This document shows, piece by piece, positions 1 to 10,004 of a stretch of DNA of 64,000 nucleotides. The position numbers and the translations under genes are program-made. The DNA is taken from assembly GCF_903994045.1 (NCBI RefSeq), contig NZ_CAJEWD010000003.1:310001-374000 (forward strand). The letters run 5' to 3'. Source of the DNA: Jeotgalicoccus meleagridis (GTDB taxonomy: Bacteria; Bacillota; Bacilli; Staphylococcales; Salinicoccaceae). Position 1 is the first letter of the stretch. The number at the start of each line of letters is the position of its first letter. The notes below the pieces were generated by a model that saw only the letters and a list, made by a program, of their open reading frames with translations, did not search any database and was not told where the DNA came from.

Positions 1-2097
1 ACGTTCTCAGATTCTAAAGGCCGACGCGGAAAAGGATTACTTCGACAATCACCGAAACAAGCAGAAAGTACGAAAGATTTGATTGACTTGTTATCTGTTG
101 AATCCGGAGGCATTATATTTACGACCATGCAGAAATTTGCACCCGAAGAGGGTGAGGCATACATGCGTACTTTATCTAATCGGAAGAATATTGTCGTAAT
201 GGCAGACGAGGCGCATCGGACTCAATATGGCTTTAGTGCAAAAATTGGTACTGAAGGTGAAGATATCACATATGGGTATGCCAAGTATTTAAGAGACGCG
301 TTACCTAATGCATCATTTGTTGGATTTACAGGGACACCTGTGGCCTCGACTGATAAAAATACAGAAAAAGTATTTGGGGATTATATTGATATTTACGATA
401 TGACGCAATCAGTCAAAGATGGCTCTACAGTTAAAATATATTATGAGAGTCGCATTATCCCTTTAAATATGCCTGATGACGTTAAAATCGACGATGCTTA
501 TGGAGATATTACCGAAGGACAAGAAGACAATGTAAAAGACCGATTGAAGTCTAAATGGTCCCGTGTGGAAGCACTAGCTGGTTCTAAACCAAGAATTGAA
601 ACGTTAGCTAAAGACATTATCGAGCATTTTGAAACACGACAGAAAGCGATAGAAGGTAAAGGTATGATTGTAGCGATGAGCAGACGGATCGCTGTCGAAT
701 TGTATGATGAAATTGTCCGGCAAAAACCGGAGTGGCATTCGGATGATGATAACAAAGGGGTCATAAAAGTGGTGATGACAGGTCAATCGAGTGATCCTGA
801 AAATTTCCAAAGACATATTGGTCCAAAACAGCGTAGAGTGACATTGGAGAAAAGGATGAAAGATGAAAATGATGAACTTAAATTAGTCATTGTTCGTGAT
901 ATGTGGCTGACTGGTTTTGATGTTCCGTCACTCCACACAATGTATATTGATAAACCGATGCAAGGGCATAACCTCATGCAGGCGATTGCCAGAGTGAACA
1001 GAGTGTTCAGGGATAAACCGGGTGGCTTAATCGTAGATTATATCGGCATCGCAGATAGCCTGAAAGAAGCCTTAAAAGAGTATACTGCTGACGACCGAGA
1101 CCAAACAGGTATTGATACAGAAGTAGCGATAGAATTGATGCTGACCAAGTATGATATTTTACAGGACTTATTATACGAACACGATTATGCAGGATATGAG
1201 TCTGAGAATCGTAGCGAACGTTACGCTGCTTTCAATGACACAGTGAACTATGTACTGGCACTAGGAGACAGTGACAAGAAATTATTTATCAATACAGTGA
1301 CTGAGCTAGCTAAAGCATACGCACTCTGTGCAACTGAAGCAGAAGCACAAGAACTGAACAGTGAAATAGCATTCTTCAAATCTGTTAAATCAGGTGTACT
1401 AAAACTAATCGCTCCACCCGGTCCAGGGGGGCAGAGAACGAAGACATCTGCTGAAATCGAAGCAGAACTGAACCAATTAGTTTCTAAATCAGTCGTAACG
1501 GATGAGGTCGTCGATATCTATAAAACATTAGGATTAGAGAATCCAGACATATCGATTCTTTCAGATAAATTTTTAGAAGACGTTCAGGCCTTGCCACAGA
1601 AAAATGTTGCGGTAGCCTTACTGGATCGTCTACTAAAAGGGAAAGTGAAATCTTTAATGCGGACCAATGCGACACAGTCGAAGAAATTCTCTGAGATGCT
1701 TGATAAAGCGGTCAATCAATACAATAAGCGGTCCATTGAAACCTCAAAAGTGATTGAAGAGCTGATTGAACTTGCAAAAAATATAGATAAAGCTGCAGCA
1801 GAAGGCGAAGCCCTCGGATTAAACGCAGATGAAATTGCATTCTACGATGCTTTATCCTCACATGACACGGCAAAGGATGTACTAGGTGACGAGAAGTTAA
1901 GAGCCATTGCGCACGAGTTAACGAAAGCAATTAAAAAAAATATGAGTGTAGACTGGCATAAGCGGGAAAGTGCACAAGCCAAAATGAGAGTAACTGTTAG
2001 AAGGTTGCTCAAGAAGTATGGCTATCCACCGGATCTTCAGAAGATAGCAGTTGATAATGTAGTTGAACAAGCAGAATTGATGGCTAGTGAGATGTAA
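1..2097 (+). CDS. hsdR: Type I restriction enzyme R subunit (5' end outside window)
   Basis: This is the ATP-dependent translocase and endonuclease subunit of a type I restriction-modification complex, which works with HsdM and HsdS. The frame is open to base 1 and begins mid-protein (TFSDSKGRRG), so the N-terminal nuclease and helicase motif I lie outside the window. Visible superfamily 2 helicase parts are the DEAH box in MADEAHRTQYG, motif III in GFTGTPV, and the late motifs LTGFDVPSLHT and QAIARVNR. The remaining roughly 330 residues fit the HsdR C-terminal assembly region. No hsdM or hsdS follows, so any partners must lie upstream. Its place beside the rlmH att-like array suggests it is cargo of an SCC-like island, which is inference. 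Confidence 0.93.
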   Translation, partial: TFSDSKGRRGKGLLRQSPKQAESTKDLIDLLSVESGGIIFTTMQKFAPEEGEAYMRTLSNRKNIVVMADEAHRTQYGFSAKIGTEGEDITYGYAKYLRDALPNASFVGFTGTPVASTDKNTEKVFGDYIDIYDMTQSVKDGSTVKIYYESRIIPLNMPDDVKIDDAYGDITEGQEDNVKDRLKSKWSRVEALAGSKPRIETLAKDIIEHFETRQKAIEGKGMIVAMSRRIAVELYDEIVRQKPEWHSDDDNKGVIKVVMTGQSSDPENFQRHIGPKQRRVTLEKRMKDENDELKLVIVRDMWLTGFDVPSLHTMYIDKPMQGHNLMQAIARVNRVFRDKPGGLIVDYIGIADSLKEALKEYTADDRDQTGIDTEVAIELMLTKYDILQDLLYEHDYAGYESENRSERYAAFNDTVNYVLALGDSDKKLFINTVTELAKAYALCATEAEAQELNSEIAFFKSVKSGVLKLIAPPGPGGQRTKTSAEIEAELNQLVSKSVVTDEVVDIYKTLGLENPDISILSDKFLEDVQALPQKNVAVALLDRLLKGKVKSLMRTNATQSKKFSEMLDKAVNQYNKRSIETSKVIEELIELAKNIDKAAAEGEALGLNADEIAFYDALSSHDTAKDVLGDEKLRAIAHELTKAIKKNMSVDWHKRESAQAKMRVTVRRLLKKYGYPPDLQKIAVDNVVEQAELMASEM

Positions 2098-2398
2098 ACA
2101 ATATTTTTTATTATTAGTTTTGACTATTGTCAAACTGTATAATAATAATCATTAATGGAATAATTCAGATTTCGAAAATTATTTGAAAAAAGGTATGATT
2201 AATGAAGTCATATATTTTTACAGAAAACTTAATAACATCTCCCCTTTTGTATAGAAGCATGGGGGACCTACATAATTTTAGATACGAGCAACTTTAAACC
2301 AAGACTCTAAATTTCAGTGATTAATAATCAAATTCAATACTGTAGATTATAAAATGGTAATAAAATAAATCTATATAAATACATGAAGGAGAAGGCAG
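2098..2398. other. AT-rich gap between hsdR and the lipoprotein gene
   Basis: This 301-base gap holds no convincing gene. There is a small dyad TTTGAC-tatt-GTCAAA at 2119-2134 just after the hsdR stop, without a T-run, so it is not a clear terminator. The last 15 bases carry a good ribosome binding site (AAGGAGAAGG) for the next gene. A 31-codon ATG frame starting near 2202 was considered and not accepted. Confidence 0.5.
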
Positions 2399-3391
2399 AT
2401 GGTGCGGGTCATAATTTATTTTTCTATGCTATGTATTTTACTACTGAGTGCATGTGCTAATGATGATCAAATGGATGTTACTGAAGAAGAAACCATAGAT
2501 GATAGTGTTTCTGAGAGTATTTACTCGAATGAAGATGAAAAATTAGAAATATATGCTATAAATACTGCTAAGGCTGTTAGAGCTGCACTGTTTGATACTA
2601 ATATAACTAAAGGTTGTTTTACTAATGAACAGACCGGTGAATGTGAATATCTTCCTATAAAACCTGAAGAATTTCTAAAGATTGCTCCTTGGTTAGATTT
2701 ATATGAAAATGATATTGTAATAAATAATCTTTCCGAAGATAATAAAGATTTTTATGCGAAGTCACTTTTTGCAATGAGAGAGCATAAAGACCTACTTGAA
2801 TCCGCAAAAGGAGAGATGTCGACTTCATTTGATGAAGTCTATGAAAATAATGACGAAAAAGATCCAGAGGAAAGATTTTTAAGAATTGTAGGAGACCACT
2901 TCCCAGAATCTATTATGGACAGTAATTTTATACCAATTGATGAAGTTGCAGATCCAAATTATGAATTACTCGATATTCCTAAACCAGTAAAACAAGTGTC
3001 TTCAACTGATAAAGAAAATCCTACAAGATCAATCAATAACTATACTGGAGATGATGATCGGAATATAGTATTGGAAGATATCATTCTAGAAAATTGGAAA
3101 GATGAATCCTCAGACTACTTAGATATCACCTTAGATGGTGAAGATAAGACATTTTCTATTCTTTACACAAATGAAGAATTAATTAACGAAATGTTTGACT
3201 ACCTAAAAGGGGATAGGCCAAATCTAAAGAACTCTTGGGAAGGTTTAATAGAATCGCACAGGGAAATAAGTGAGTTTTTATATGAAAATGGCGGTGAAGG
3301 ATACACAATTGAAGTATTAAACCCAAGAAATACAGAACGCTCTCTGGTTATTATAAAAGACGGTGAATATACTTATCGTGTTGATGATTAA
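2399..3391 (+). CDS. Putative lipoprotein of unknown function
   Basis: I do not recognise the family of this 330-residue protein. The N-terminus is a lipoprotein signal peptide: a short charged start, a hydrophobic stretch (residues about 4-17) and the lipobox LSAC with the modified Cys near residue 19, so it is predicted to be anchored on the outer face of the membrane. The mature part is acidic and hydrophilic, with many Asp, Glu and Asn and no further membrane segment. The start is supported by AAGGAGAAGG about 7 bases upstream. It stands alone between hsdR and the rlmH-end repeats and is probably accessory cargo. Codon use is visibly more AT-rich than in the core genes to the right. Confidence 0.8.
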   Translation: MVRVIIYFSMLCILLLSACANDDQMDVTEEETIDDSVSESIYSNEDEKLEIYAINTAKAVRAALFDTNITKGCFTNEQTGECEYLPIKPEEFLKIAPWLDLYENDIVINNLSEDNKDFYAKSLFAMREHKDLLESAKGEMSTSFDEVYENNDEKDPEERFLRIVGDHFPESIMDSNFIPIDEVADPNYELLDIPKPVKQVSSTDKENPTRSINNYTGDDDRNIVLEDIILENWKDESSDYLDITLDGEDKTFSILYTNEELINEMFDYLKGDRPNLKNSWEGLIESHREISEFLYENGGEGYTIEVLNPRNTERSLVIIKDGEYTYRVDD

Positions 3392-3452
3392 TTAAAAGTT
3401 GTTAAATTTATAAGGTAATAGCATCCACTTCTTTAAAATGTATCAATAAATT

Positions 3453-3486
3453 ATGAGACTCCTCCATCTTCATTGAAGAGTCTCAT
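3453..3486 (+). terminator. Hairpin after the lipoprotein gene
   Basis: ATGAGACTC at 3453-3461 pairs with GAGTCTCAT at 3478-3486, with a small inner CTTC/GAAG helix. The following U tract is weak (CTATCTTTAAT), so termination is likely but not certain. Confidence 0.5.
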
Positions 3487-3530
3487 CTATCTTTAATACC
3501 TTTCAGTTACTGTATCTCTAATAACAAAAA

Positions 3531-3765
3531 CACGCATCAACGGTGATAAGCTTCTGGTGGTTACCACATGTACGTATCGTGTCTCAACACGCACTACTTG
3601 TGATAAGCTTCAAATCATCATAAATAATTTTAGGAAACACGCACTAACGATGATACGCTTCTGGTTACCACATGTGCGTATTGTGTCTTAACACGCACTA
3701 CTTGTGATAAGCTTCAAATCATCATAAATAATTTTAGGAAACACGCACTAACGATGATACGCTTC
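3531..3765. repeat. Tandem array of five SCC-type attachment-site repeats at the 3' end of rlmH
   Basis: Two long direct repeats (3531-3637, 107 nt; 3638-3741, 104 nt) are followed by a partial third that overlaps the end of rlmH. They differ by a 3-nt gap and a few substitutions. Each long unit contains two versions of a 24-nt element, giving copies at 3531, 3588, 3638, 3692 and 3742. On the minus strand the copy inside rlmH reads GAAGCGTATCATCGTTAG, encoding the C-terminal EAYHR and stop. Others read GAAGCTTATCACAAGTAG or GAAGCTTATCACCGTTGA. This matches the direct-repeat core used by staphylococcal cassette chromosome (SCC) elements, which integrate at the 3' end of rlmH, as I recall it (GAAGC-K-TATCA-Y-AA). 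The array therefore looks like stacked attachment sites left by, or bounding, SCC-like insertions. Confidence 0.8.
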
Positions 3766-4227
3766 ATTCCTCAATATCTTATTCACTCTAAACAGCTGTT
3801 CTAAAATCATCACCTTCATCATCTGATGAGGATAGGTGAGGGAGCCGAATGAAATTTCTTGGTTGCTTCTTTTCTTCATTTCTCGACCAATACCATTGCT
3901 GCCTCCGATTACAAAAACAACGTCGCTTTTGCCGGTATTCATCCAAGTTTGATATTGTTTAGCCAAACTCTCACTTGTATATTCTTTTCCTTCGATTTCC
4001 AAAGTCACCACATGCTGCGAGTCTTTGATCTTCGATAAAATTCTTTCGCCTTCTTTATCTTTAATCATTTCTATATCTTTTTCACTCGCATTATTCGGTT
4101 CTTTTTCATCAGCAACTTCTATCAATTCTATTTTTGCATATTTACTTATTCTTTTTTTATACTCTTTAACAGCATCTATCCAATATTTTTCTTTTAATTT
4201 CCCCACTGTAATCACTGTAAGTTTCAT
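3748..4227 (-). CDS. rlmH: 23S rRNA (pseudouridine1915-N3)-methyltransferase RlmH
   Basis: RlmH methylates pseudouridine 1915 in helix 69 of 23S rRNA using S-adenosylmethionine. The 159 residues are the normal family length. The SPOUT knot signature is clear: VVFVIGGSNGIG (the glycine-rich SAM loop) and the C-terminal LTYPHQMMKVMILEQLFR block. The start has GGAGA about 6 bases upstream. This gene is orfX of staphylococci, whose last codons are the SCC integration site; here the last codons lie within the direct-repeat array. It is separate from walJ, which has its own terminator upstream. Confidence 0.97.
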   Translation of the reverse strand: MKLTVITVGKLKEKYWIDAVKEYKKRISKYAKIELIEVADEKEPNNASEKDIEMIKDKEGERILSKIKDSQHVVTLEIEGKEYTSESLAKQYQTWMNTGKSDVVFVIGGSNGIGREMKKRSNQEISFGSLTYPHQMMKVMILEQLFRVNKILRNEAYHR

Positions 4228-4307
4228 CTTTTTCTCCTATTATTAAGTTTTTATTTCCATTATACAAAACTGTGGAAAATATCGTATATATACTGCAATA
4301 TTATGAG

Positions 4308-4477
4308 TTATTCACGACTTATCCACAGGTTGTGAATAACTTTCTCACCATTAAGCGCGTCATTATCGTCTTTTTTTGGGTCTATACCTCAGTTTTTTAT
4401 GCATATATTAATAATCCACATACTTTTCCACGTTATTCTCACACTTATCCACAAACTCTAAACATACTTGTGGATAA
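4308..4477. promoter_or_regulatory. DnaA-box cluster upstream of rlmH
   Basis: The 303-base gap between rlmH and walJ contains perfect DnaA boxes TTATCCACA at 4319-4327 and 4445-4453 and their complement TGTGGATAA at 4469-4477, plus close variants TTATTCACG at 4308-4316 and TGTGAATAA at 4331-4339. This density is like that of oriC itself, about 28 kb away. It could be a DnaA titration or regulatory site, or a DnaA-controlled promoter for rlmH. The function is inferred from box density only. Confidence 0.65.
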
Positions 4478-4490
4478 GTCGTGGAAAGCT

Positions 4491-4525
4491 CAAAAAAATA
4501 GCCAAATTGCTAAGCAATCTGGCTA
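4491..4525 (-). terminator. Rho-independent terminator of the wal operon
   Basis: Read on the minus strand, TAGCCAGATTGC pairs with GCAATTTGGCTA across a 3-base loop, and a run of seven T follows. It lies directly after the walJ stop. Confidence 0.9.
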
Positions 4526-4530
4526 AATAT

Positions 4531-5331
4531 TTATATTTGGTAAATTTCTGTTGGAACTGCTTTGTCAGTATCGTATATCAATACATCGTTATTTGTATCG
4601 ATGTCATACTGGTTCAAAATTTGTTCAACACTCATGCGTGCGAGTTCTTTAATATTATTATCTAAGCTGAGATGTCCTAAGTATATACGCTTAGTGTTAT
4701 TAGTAATTACATCTTTCATTGCATGTGCAGCGTCTTCGTTTGATACGTGTCCGACGTCTGATAGGATGCGTTGTTTTGTATTCCATGGATAACGTCCCAT
4801 ACGTAACATATCTACATCGTGATTGGACTCAAAGACAAAGACATCACTTTCTTTAATAATGCCTTTCATAGTATCCGATACATAACCCGTATCTGTGATT
4901 AACGATATTTTTTTATTCTCTTTAGAAAATGTATAAAACTGTGGATCAATCGCATCATGTGAAACATTGAAAGATTGTACATTCATACCAAATAAATCTT
5001 TTTCTTCCAGAGGATTAAAGTGAAACTTTTTCTCTGGGTTAATCAAAATATCTTTTCGCTCAATTGCATCCCAAGTTTTTTCGTTCGCATAAATCGGGAT
5101 ATCATATTTTTTAGAAATCACTTTTAAGCCTTTAATGTGGTCTACATGTTCATGTGTAATAAAAATAGCATCTATATCTTGGAGTGATCTCCCAATTTGA
5201 TTGAGCGTCTCATTAATTTTTTTACACGATAGTCCAACGTCTACTAGTACACTACCTTGTTCTGATTCTATAAATGTACTATTTCCAGTTGAGCCACTAG
5301 CTAATACGCTCATCTTCATAATACTACTCAC
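4531..5331 (-). CDS. walJ: WalJ (YycJ) metallo-beta-lactamase fold hydrolase
   Basis: WalJ is the MBL-fold protein at the end of the walRKHIJ operon; it is linked in Gram-positives to cell-wall control and to DNA replication and repair. The 266 residues carry the MBL metal-binding motif THEHVDHIKG near residue 58, an N-terminal SVLASGSTGN strand-turn, and later conserved SHDAIDPQFY and ESNHDVDML blocks. The chosen GTG start overlaps the walI stop as GTGA and aligns with the usual family N-terminus; an ATG four codons in is the alternative. A strong terminator follows. It is cytoplasmic, with no signal peptide. Confidence 0.93.
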   Translation of the reverse strand: MSSIMKMSVLASGSTGNSTFIESEQGSVLVDVGLSCKKINETLNQIGRSLQDIDAIFITHEHVDHIKGLKVISKKYDIPIYANEKTWDAIERKDILINPEKKFHFNPLEEKDLFGMNVQSFNVSHDAIDPQFYTFSKENKKISLITDTGYVSDTMKGIIKESDVFVFESNHDVDMLRMGRYPWNTKQRILSDVGHVSNEDAAHAMKDVITNNTKRIYLGHLSLDNNIKELARMSVEQILNQYDIDTNNDVLIYDTDKAVPTEIYQI

Positions 5332-6071
5332 TCTCTCTCAATAATATCTTCTGTCTGACTTAGTGCATCAACATACAAGACGCGTTCTAAATCGCCGTCC
5401 GTAATTTCAAATTGCCATTTTGGCCGCATCATGATTTGATTTTCTTCTTCTAAGATGATGTAGTAGCCAAGTTCTGCGCCTTCTATAACAGCATTTTCTG
5501 TTATTTCTTCGTTTAAGTATAATTCTTCAACGATGACTTTAGGTGGTCTCACAGTCGTCGGGCTTGAGTATTCATTTACTTCAATATTCTCTATGTAGCC
5601 TTGGGTAACTGTTTGACTTTCTTCACTGAAAAATAAGCGGGCAGCTTCGTTTGAAAAGATAGGGTAATTTTCATAGTGTTGATTAAAAATTATCGAATCT
5701 TTTTCGCTCATTACTTCATCATAATAGTACTCATTACCTTTGTAAACTGAACTGTTTTTAAATGTTGTTAAACCTTCAGGTGCAAAGGTTACACCTTCTG
5801 AAACTGGAATTGTTATTAGCTTTTTTTCTTTATCTTCAGAAATTTTTTCTTCATTTTTAATTTTTGCAGGTTGCCCAACTAATATTTGCATTTCCGCGCT
5901 CACAGCATCGTCTAGGGCGGAAGTGTCGATATTCGTTTCATCTAAGACATCAGTGGTCTCTGCTAATCTTTCGACTTCCGCGTTTGATTCATTGTAGAGA
6001 ATATAAAGTAAGATTAAATTGATCAATAAGAAGGCTGCTATAAAAATAGATTTCGATAATTTCCAATCCAT
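5328..6071 (-). CDS. walI: WalI (YycI) regulator of the WalK sensor kinase
   Basis: WalI is a bitopic membrane protein that, with WalH, binds and modulates WalK. The 247-residue protein starts [14 protein letters not shown], with one N-terminal membrane segment (about residues 8-25) and an extracellular YycI-type domain rich in acidic residues. The start codon region overlaps the end of walH by one base, and its stop overlaps the walJ start, so the three are translationally coupled. In S. aureus WalHI act as activators, whereas in B. subtilis they repress; which applies here cannot be read from sequence. Confidence 0.93.
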   Translation of the reverse strand: MDWKLSKSIFIAAFLLINLILLYILYNESNAEVERLAETTDVLDETNIDTSALDDAVSAEMQILVGQPAKIKNEEKISEDKEKKLITIPVSEGVTFAPEGLTTFKNSSVYKGNEYYYDEVMSEKDSIIFNQHYENYPIFSNEAARLFFSEESQTVTQGYIENIEVNEYSSPTTVRPPKVIVEELYLNEEITENAVIEGAELGYYIILEEENQIMMRPKWQFEITDGDLERVLYVDALSQTEDIIERE

Positions 6072-7393
6072 TAAGACAGACCTCCCTTATTGAACTTCAT
6101 CCATACACCGTCGTATTTCACATACCACTGTGGCGTATAATCGATAAATTCAAAGTCAGTATCATCATCTGCATAAGTCATCTCGTATCCTAAGACGATT
6201 TTGGATACTTTTTGTAAGTCTAACTGATCATCTAGTGCGATTTGATAACGGACATTTTCTATGTCTAGTAGTTCTACATCTTTACCATCTGACACCTTAG
6301 CGTTGGTTCTTATTAAAGGTCTATTGTACTCATAAACTGAGTTAGAGCCATACTTAACAGTTGTTTGTGATGCAATACTGTTAGAGAATATGACACGTCC
6401 TTTGAGGGTAGTTCTAAATGTTGCTGAACTGTCTTCTGCATTAAAATCAAACAAGATATTATTCTGTGATAAACCATTATGAGAGTTCAAGAAGTAATAA
6501 ATATCTTGTAAGGTTCTATGAGAATCATCGGTCGCTTGAGTCGCTTCGTTTAAGTTAGTATAACTATACTCAAAGGTTTCTGGATTAAAGGTCGCAATGT
6601 GATTTTCACTTTCAAAAATAGAGACATCTTCGGATTGCTTACTTTCGTTTGGCGTATCCATAAACATAATGCTATTGATGACATCTGTATTAATTTGAGA
6701 GAGCATAAAGTTTTCAACCTTCATCGTCCCAGGTGAGGACGGACCATAAATCGACGTCATATTACTAGATGTGTTTTGATTAGTAATAATACCTGTATAG
6801 GCTTCAAAACTATCTATATGTTCATCTACTAAGCCTTTTAAAAATCCTGCATCGATATCTGTTTCGACAATCGCCACTCTTGACCGGCTTTCATCGAGTA
6901 GGTTAAAGATGACATTATCTTCTTTAATATCAACGACAATACGATCAAAATCAAAGTCTGGAATTGTTGAATCATGATTCAGACCCAACATATAAAAGAG
7001 TGATTTAGAAGGCATATCAGAAAAATAGTCGATAATTAGAAACTCTTCTTCACCAGTTTCTTCCCCTCGCACGCTCAAGTGGTTCGTCGTATTGTATATA
7101 TTCATATCGGTTAAGTTAGAACCTGCTAATTCTTCTCTAACACCGATGAGTACTTCGGGATTTGTCGTTCCTTTAATTTCTTCACCATTGACTCTAACCA
7201 TCTGATAGGTCGACATAACCTCTTCAAAACTTACTCTTTCATTTTGACCGACGTTATTAGTACCTTCTAAAGTAGTGTCAATCTCTGAAAACTCTGGTTC
7301 ATAACTCCAAACCTGGTAAGTTAAAACAGCACTCACTGCAACAAGAATCAGGAGGATAAATGATCTGATTAAACCTCTATACATCCCACTCAT
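6071..7393 (-). CDS. walH: WalH (YycH) regulator of the WalK sensor kinase
   Basis: WalH is the second membrane-anchored modulator of WalK. The 440 residues begin with a single membrane segment (about residues 8-27, [17 protein letters not shown]) followed by a large extracellular YycH domain. Size and operon place fit the family. The coding region overlaps walK by 17 bases at its 5' end and walI by one base at its 3' end. No enzymatic motif is expected or seen. Confidence 0.93.
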   Translation of the reverse strand: MSGMYRGLIRSFILLILVAVSAVLTYQVWSYEPEFSEIDTTLEGTNNVGQNERVSFEEVMSTYQMVRVNGEEIKGTTNPEVLIGVREELAGSNLTDMNIYNTTNHLSVRGEETGEEEFLIIDYFSDMPSKSLFYMLGLNHDSTIPDFDFDRIVVDIKEDNVIFNLLDESRSRVAIVETDIDAGFLKGLVDEHIDSFEAYTGIITNQNTSSNMTSIYGPSSPGTMKVENFMLSQINTDVINSIMFMDTPNESKQSEDVSIFESENHIATFNPETFEYSYTNLNEATQATDDSHRTLQDIYYFLNSHNGLSQNNILFDFNAEDSSATFRTTLKGRVIFSNSIASQTTVKYGSNSVYEYNRPLIRTNAKVSDGKDVELLDIENVRYQIALDDQLDLQKVSKIVLGYEMTYADDDTDFEFIDYTPQWYVKYDGVWMKFNKGGLS

Positions 7394-9227
7394 CCTCCTC
7401 TATCACTTCACAAGGTAAGTTGATAAAGATAGTGGTCCCTTCATTTTCTACACTATTTGCCCAAATTTTACCGTTATGTGCTTCAACGATTTCTTTAGTA
7501 ATGGCAAGACCAAGTCCTGTACCACCCATCTTACGTGCTCGGCCCTTATCGACACGGTAGAAGCGTTCAAATATACGCTCCACCTTATTACTTGGTATAC
7601 CAAGTCCATAGTCTTTGATGCGCACTGTCATCCGGTTATAGAGGGTGTTTTGTTTAAGGTGAATATCAACACGTTTAGGATTACCGTGTTGGTACTTAAT
7701 CGCATTTGATAAAACATTATCAAGCACTTGTCCCATCTTATCGACAGAGATATCCGTAAAGAGTGGGGCATCTGGAATATGACGTGTAAAGATAACATCA
7801 TCTTTATGCGTCATTTCAAAACGGTCAATAATTCTATTGATAAATAGTTTGAAATCAACAACTTCTGTTTGTATTTCTTCTGCTTCATTGTCCATTCGAG
7901 ACAGCTGTAGTAGATCCTCTACTAAGCGGCTCATACGATCTGTTTCTTCTTTTGTTACTGATAAGAACTTCGGTGCAATTTCTTCATCTTTCCATGCACC
8001 TTCTTGAAGTGCTTCTAAATAACTTCTCATAGAAGTTAGTGGAGTACGAAGCTCATGTGAAACATTCGCAACGAATTCTCGTCGCTCTGCATTGATGCGT
8101 TCTTGTTCTGTAACGTCATGCAGTACAGCGATATAACCATTGATAAAGCCTGTATCTGTGACGATAGCAGAGAAGTTAACGCGTAGCGTTATAACGCCTT
8201 CTTGAGTGTCTCTAAAAATCAAGTGACTTTCATTTGCTTCTTGAATAATATTCTCGAGGCTTAAATCTTCACCTAACTTTAAGATCTCTAACATATCTTG
8301 TCCTTGTAAATCTTCAGCAGATATATCTAAATTCATCATTCCTATCGCCATATCGTTAACGATACGAATACGACCTTTTCTATCTGTTGCAATAATTCCA
8401 TCAGACATGTGAGTGATGACAGAGTCCAGTCGTTTTTTCTCACTTTCTGTATTTGCTTGTGCTTCCTGCACACGTTTAGAAAGTATGTTAAAACTACCAG
8501 CAAGCTGTCCAATCTCATCATCACTGTAAATTTGTACACGTGATGTATAGTCACCTTCTGACATAAGGAGGGCTTGGTTTCTCATATCTGTAATTGGTTT
8601 TGTAATTGTTCTAGCAACAAATATCCCAAGTATACTTGTAATTACTAGAGAGAAGAAGGTTGCAATGATAAAGATGTTGTTAATTGATTCAAGCTGTACA
8701 TACACACCTTCAATATTTGATTCAACGTAAATAACACCGACAACTTCATCGTCGATGATTAAGGGCTGATTAAGAATCCACACGCGCTGATTGTCTTTAT
8801 CGACGTTAACAAAAATCTCATCATTGACGATACCTGAATTTAAGGCATCCTCAGAAAGCTTATCGTTAATCCGTGAGCCAACTAGTGATTCATTTGATAT
8901 ACGGCTCGTCCCGATAAGGACGTTATCTGCATTGATATATCGTATTTCCTCAATATCAGGACGGTTACCATAATCTGCTAGAAGCGTTTGGATTTGATCG
9001 TACATTTCAGCACGATTATCACCAACGTCATCATTAATTTCTTTAATTCTCGTATCAATAATGGCGACTTGTGATTCAATACTGTTTTTGAAGTTACCGA
9101 CCAAATCACGCTCTAAGCTATTTGTAAAATACAATCCGATAATTTGCATACCGATAATAATCAAAAGCATATAGATGATTACCAGTTTAAATTGTAAGGA
9201 CTGCAGCTTCTTAAAAAACTGCTTCAT
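7377..9227 (-). CDS. walK: WalK essential cell-wall sensor histidine kinase
   Basis: WalK senses cell-wall state and phosphorylates WalR. The 616 residues show membrane segments at about 14-34 and 185-205 enclosing an extracellular Cache-type domain, then HAMP (about 206-258), PAS (about 262-375), HisKA with the phospho-acceptor His391 in [13 protein letters not shown], and a HATPase domain with an N box ([10 protein letters not shown]) and G boxes ([16 protein letters not shown]). The residues equivalent to the zinc site described in the S. aureus WalK PAS domain appear conserved (His273, Asp276, His370, Glu374). The gene starts immediately after the walR stop, with no gap. Confidence 0.97.
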   Translation of the reverse strand: MKQFFKKLQSLQFKLVIIYMLLIIIGMQIIGLYFTNSLERDLVGNFKNSIESQVAIIDTRIKEINDDVGDNRAEMYDQIQTLLADYGNRPDIEEIRYINADNVLIGTSRISNESLVGSRINDKLSEDALNSGIVNDEIFVNVDKDNQRVWILNQPLIIDDEVVGVIYVESNIEGVYVQLESINNIFIIATFFSLVITSILGIFVARTITKPITDMRNQALLMSEGDYTSRVQIYSDDEIGQLAGSFNILSKRVQEAQANTESEKKRLDSVITHMSDGIIATDRKGRIRIVNDMAIGMMNLDISAEDLQGQDMLEILKLGEDLSLENIIQEANESHLIFRDTQEGVITLRVNFSAIVTDTGFINGYIAVLHDVTEQERINAERREFVANVSHELRTPLTSMRSYLEALQEGAWKDEEIAPKFLSVTKEETDRMSRLVEDLLQLSRMDNEAEEIQTEVVDFKLFINRIIDRFEMTHKDDVIFTRHIPDAPLFTDISVDKMGQVLDNVLSNAIKYQHGNPKRVDIHLKQNTLYNRMTVRIKDYGLGIPSNKVERIFERFYRVDKGRARKMGGTGLGLAITKEIVEAHNGKIWANSVENEGTTIFINLPCEVIEEDEWDV

Positions 9228-9929
9228 CTAGTCATCACCTTTAATAAAGTAACCCACACCACGACGTGTCATTATATATTCAGGATGACTCGGGTCATCT
9301 TCAATTTTTTCACGGAGGCGGCGCACAGTAACGTCTACAGTTCTCACATCACCAAAGTAGTCATATCCCCATACTGTTTCTAGTAAATGTTCTCTAGTCA
9401 TGACTTGAGACTTGTGTTTAGCAAGATACAAGAACAGTTCAAATTCGCGGTGAGTCAAATCAATATCTTTACCAAATTTCTTAATTGCATAAGAATCTGG
9501 AATGACTGTTATATCTCTAATATAAATATTTTTATCTTCAGGTTCTTCTTCCTTATTAGCTACAGCATGATTTCTTCTTAAGTTAACTTTAACTCGAGCA
9601 ATTAACTCTCTAGTTGAAAAAGGTTTTGTTACATAATCATCTGCACCGAGTTCAAGTCCTAATACTTTATCTATTTCAGAGTCCTTAGCAGTCAGCATGA
9701 TAATCGGCATATCATGTTTTTTCCTAACTTCTCGACATATCTCCATACCATCCATACCTGGTAACATGATATCCAGTAGTACTAAATCGGGCACGGTCTC
9801 CATTATTAAATCTAATCCATCATTGCCGTCATAGGCACAGTGGACTTCATATCCTTCTTTTTCTAAATTAAATTCTAGAATATCTGCAATTGGTTTTTCA
9901 TCATCAACAACAACAATTTTCTTAGCCAT
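9228..9929 (-). CDS. walR: WalR essential response regulator
   Basis: WalR is the OmpR/PhoB-type response regulator controlling autolysins and wall metabolism. From the chosen start it has 233 residues, the S. aureus length. The receiver domain has the acidic pair Asp9/Asp10, phospho-acceptor Asp53 ([10 protein letters not shown]) and Lys in VTKPFS; the winged-helix domain ends in RRGVGYF. The frame extends 10 codons further up, but GGAGG lies 9 bases before the ATG at 9929 and the family starts at this Met-Ala-Lys. An ATG two codons upstream is possible. It heads the walRKHIJ operon, downstream of the tRNA terminator. Confidence 0.97.
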   Translation of the reverse strand: MAKKIVVVDDEKPIADILEFNLEKEGYEVHCAYDGNDGLDLIMETVPDLVLLDIMLPGMDGMEICREVRKKHDMPIIMLTAKDSEIDKVLGLELGADDYVTKPFSTRELIARVKVNLRRNHAVANKEEEPEDKNIYIRDITVIPDSYAIKKFGKDIDLTHREFELFLYLAKHKSQVMTREHLLETVWGYDYFGDVRTVDVTVRRLREKIEDDPSHPEYIMTRRGVGYFIKGDD

Positions 9930-10004
9930 CTTCATGTTCCTCCGTTTCCGCTCATACAAGAGTATACGTAAACTTATCCATCTTTAAATGTATCATTTTT
10001 TCAT

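Noticed and set aside
2202-2297. 31-codon ATG frame in the hsdR-lipoprotein gap, with AAAAGG upstream
   Set aside because: It is very short, AT-rich, not linked to a gene, and has no recognisable sequence; chance is likely.
3531-3765. CRISPR array in the repeat region
   Set aside because: The repeats are tandem long units with near-identical intervening sequence, not unique spacers, and they coincide with the rlmH end.
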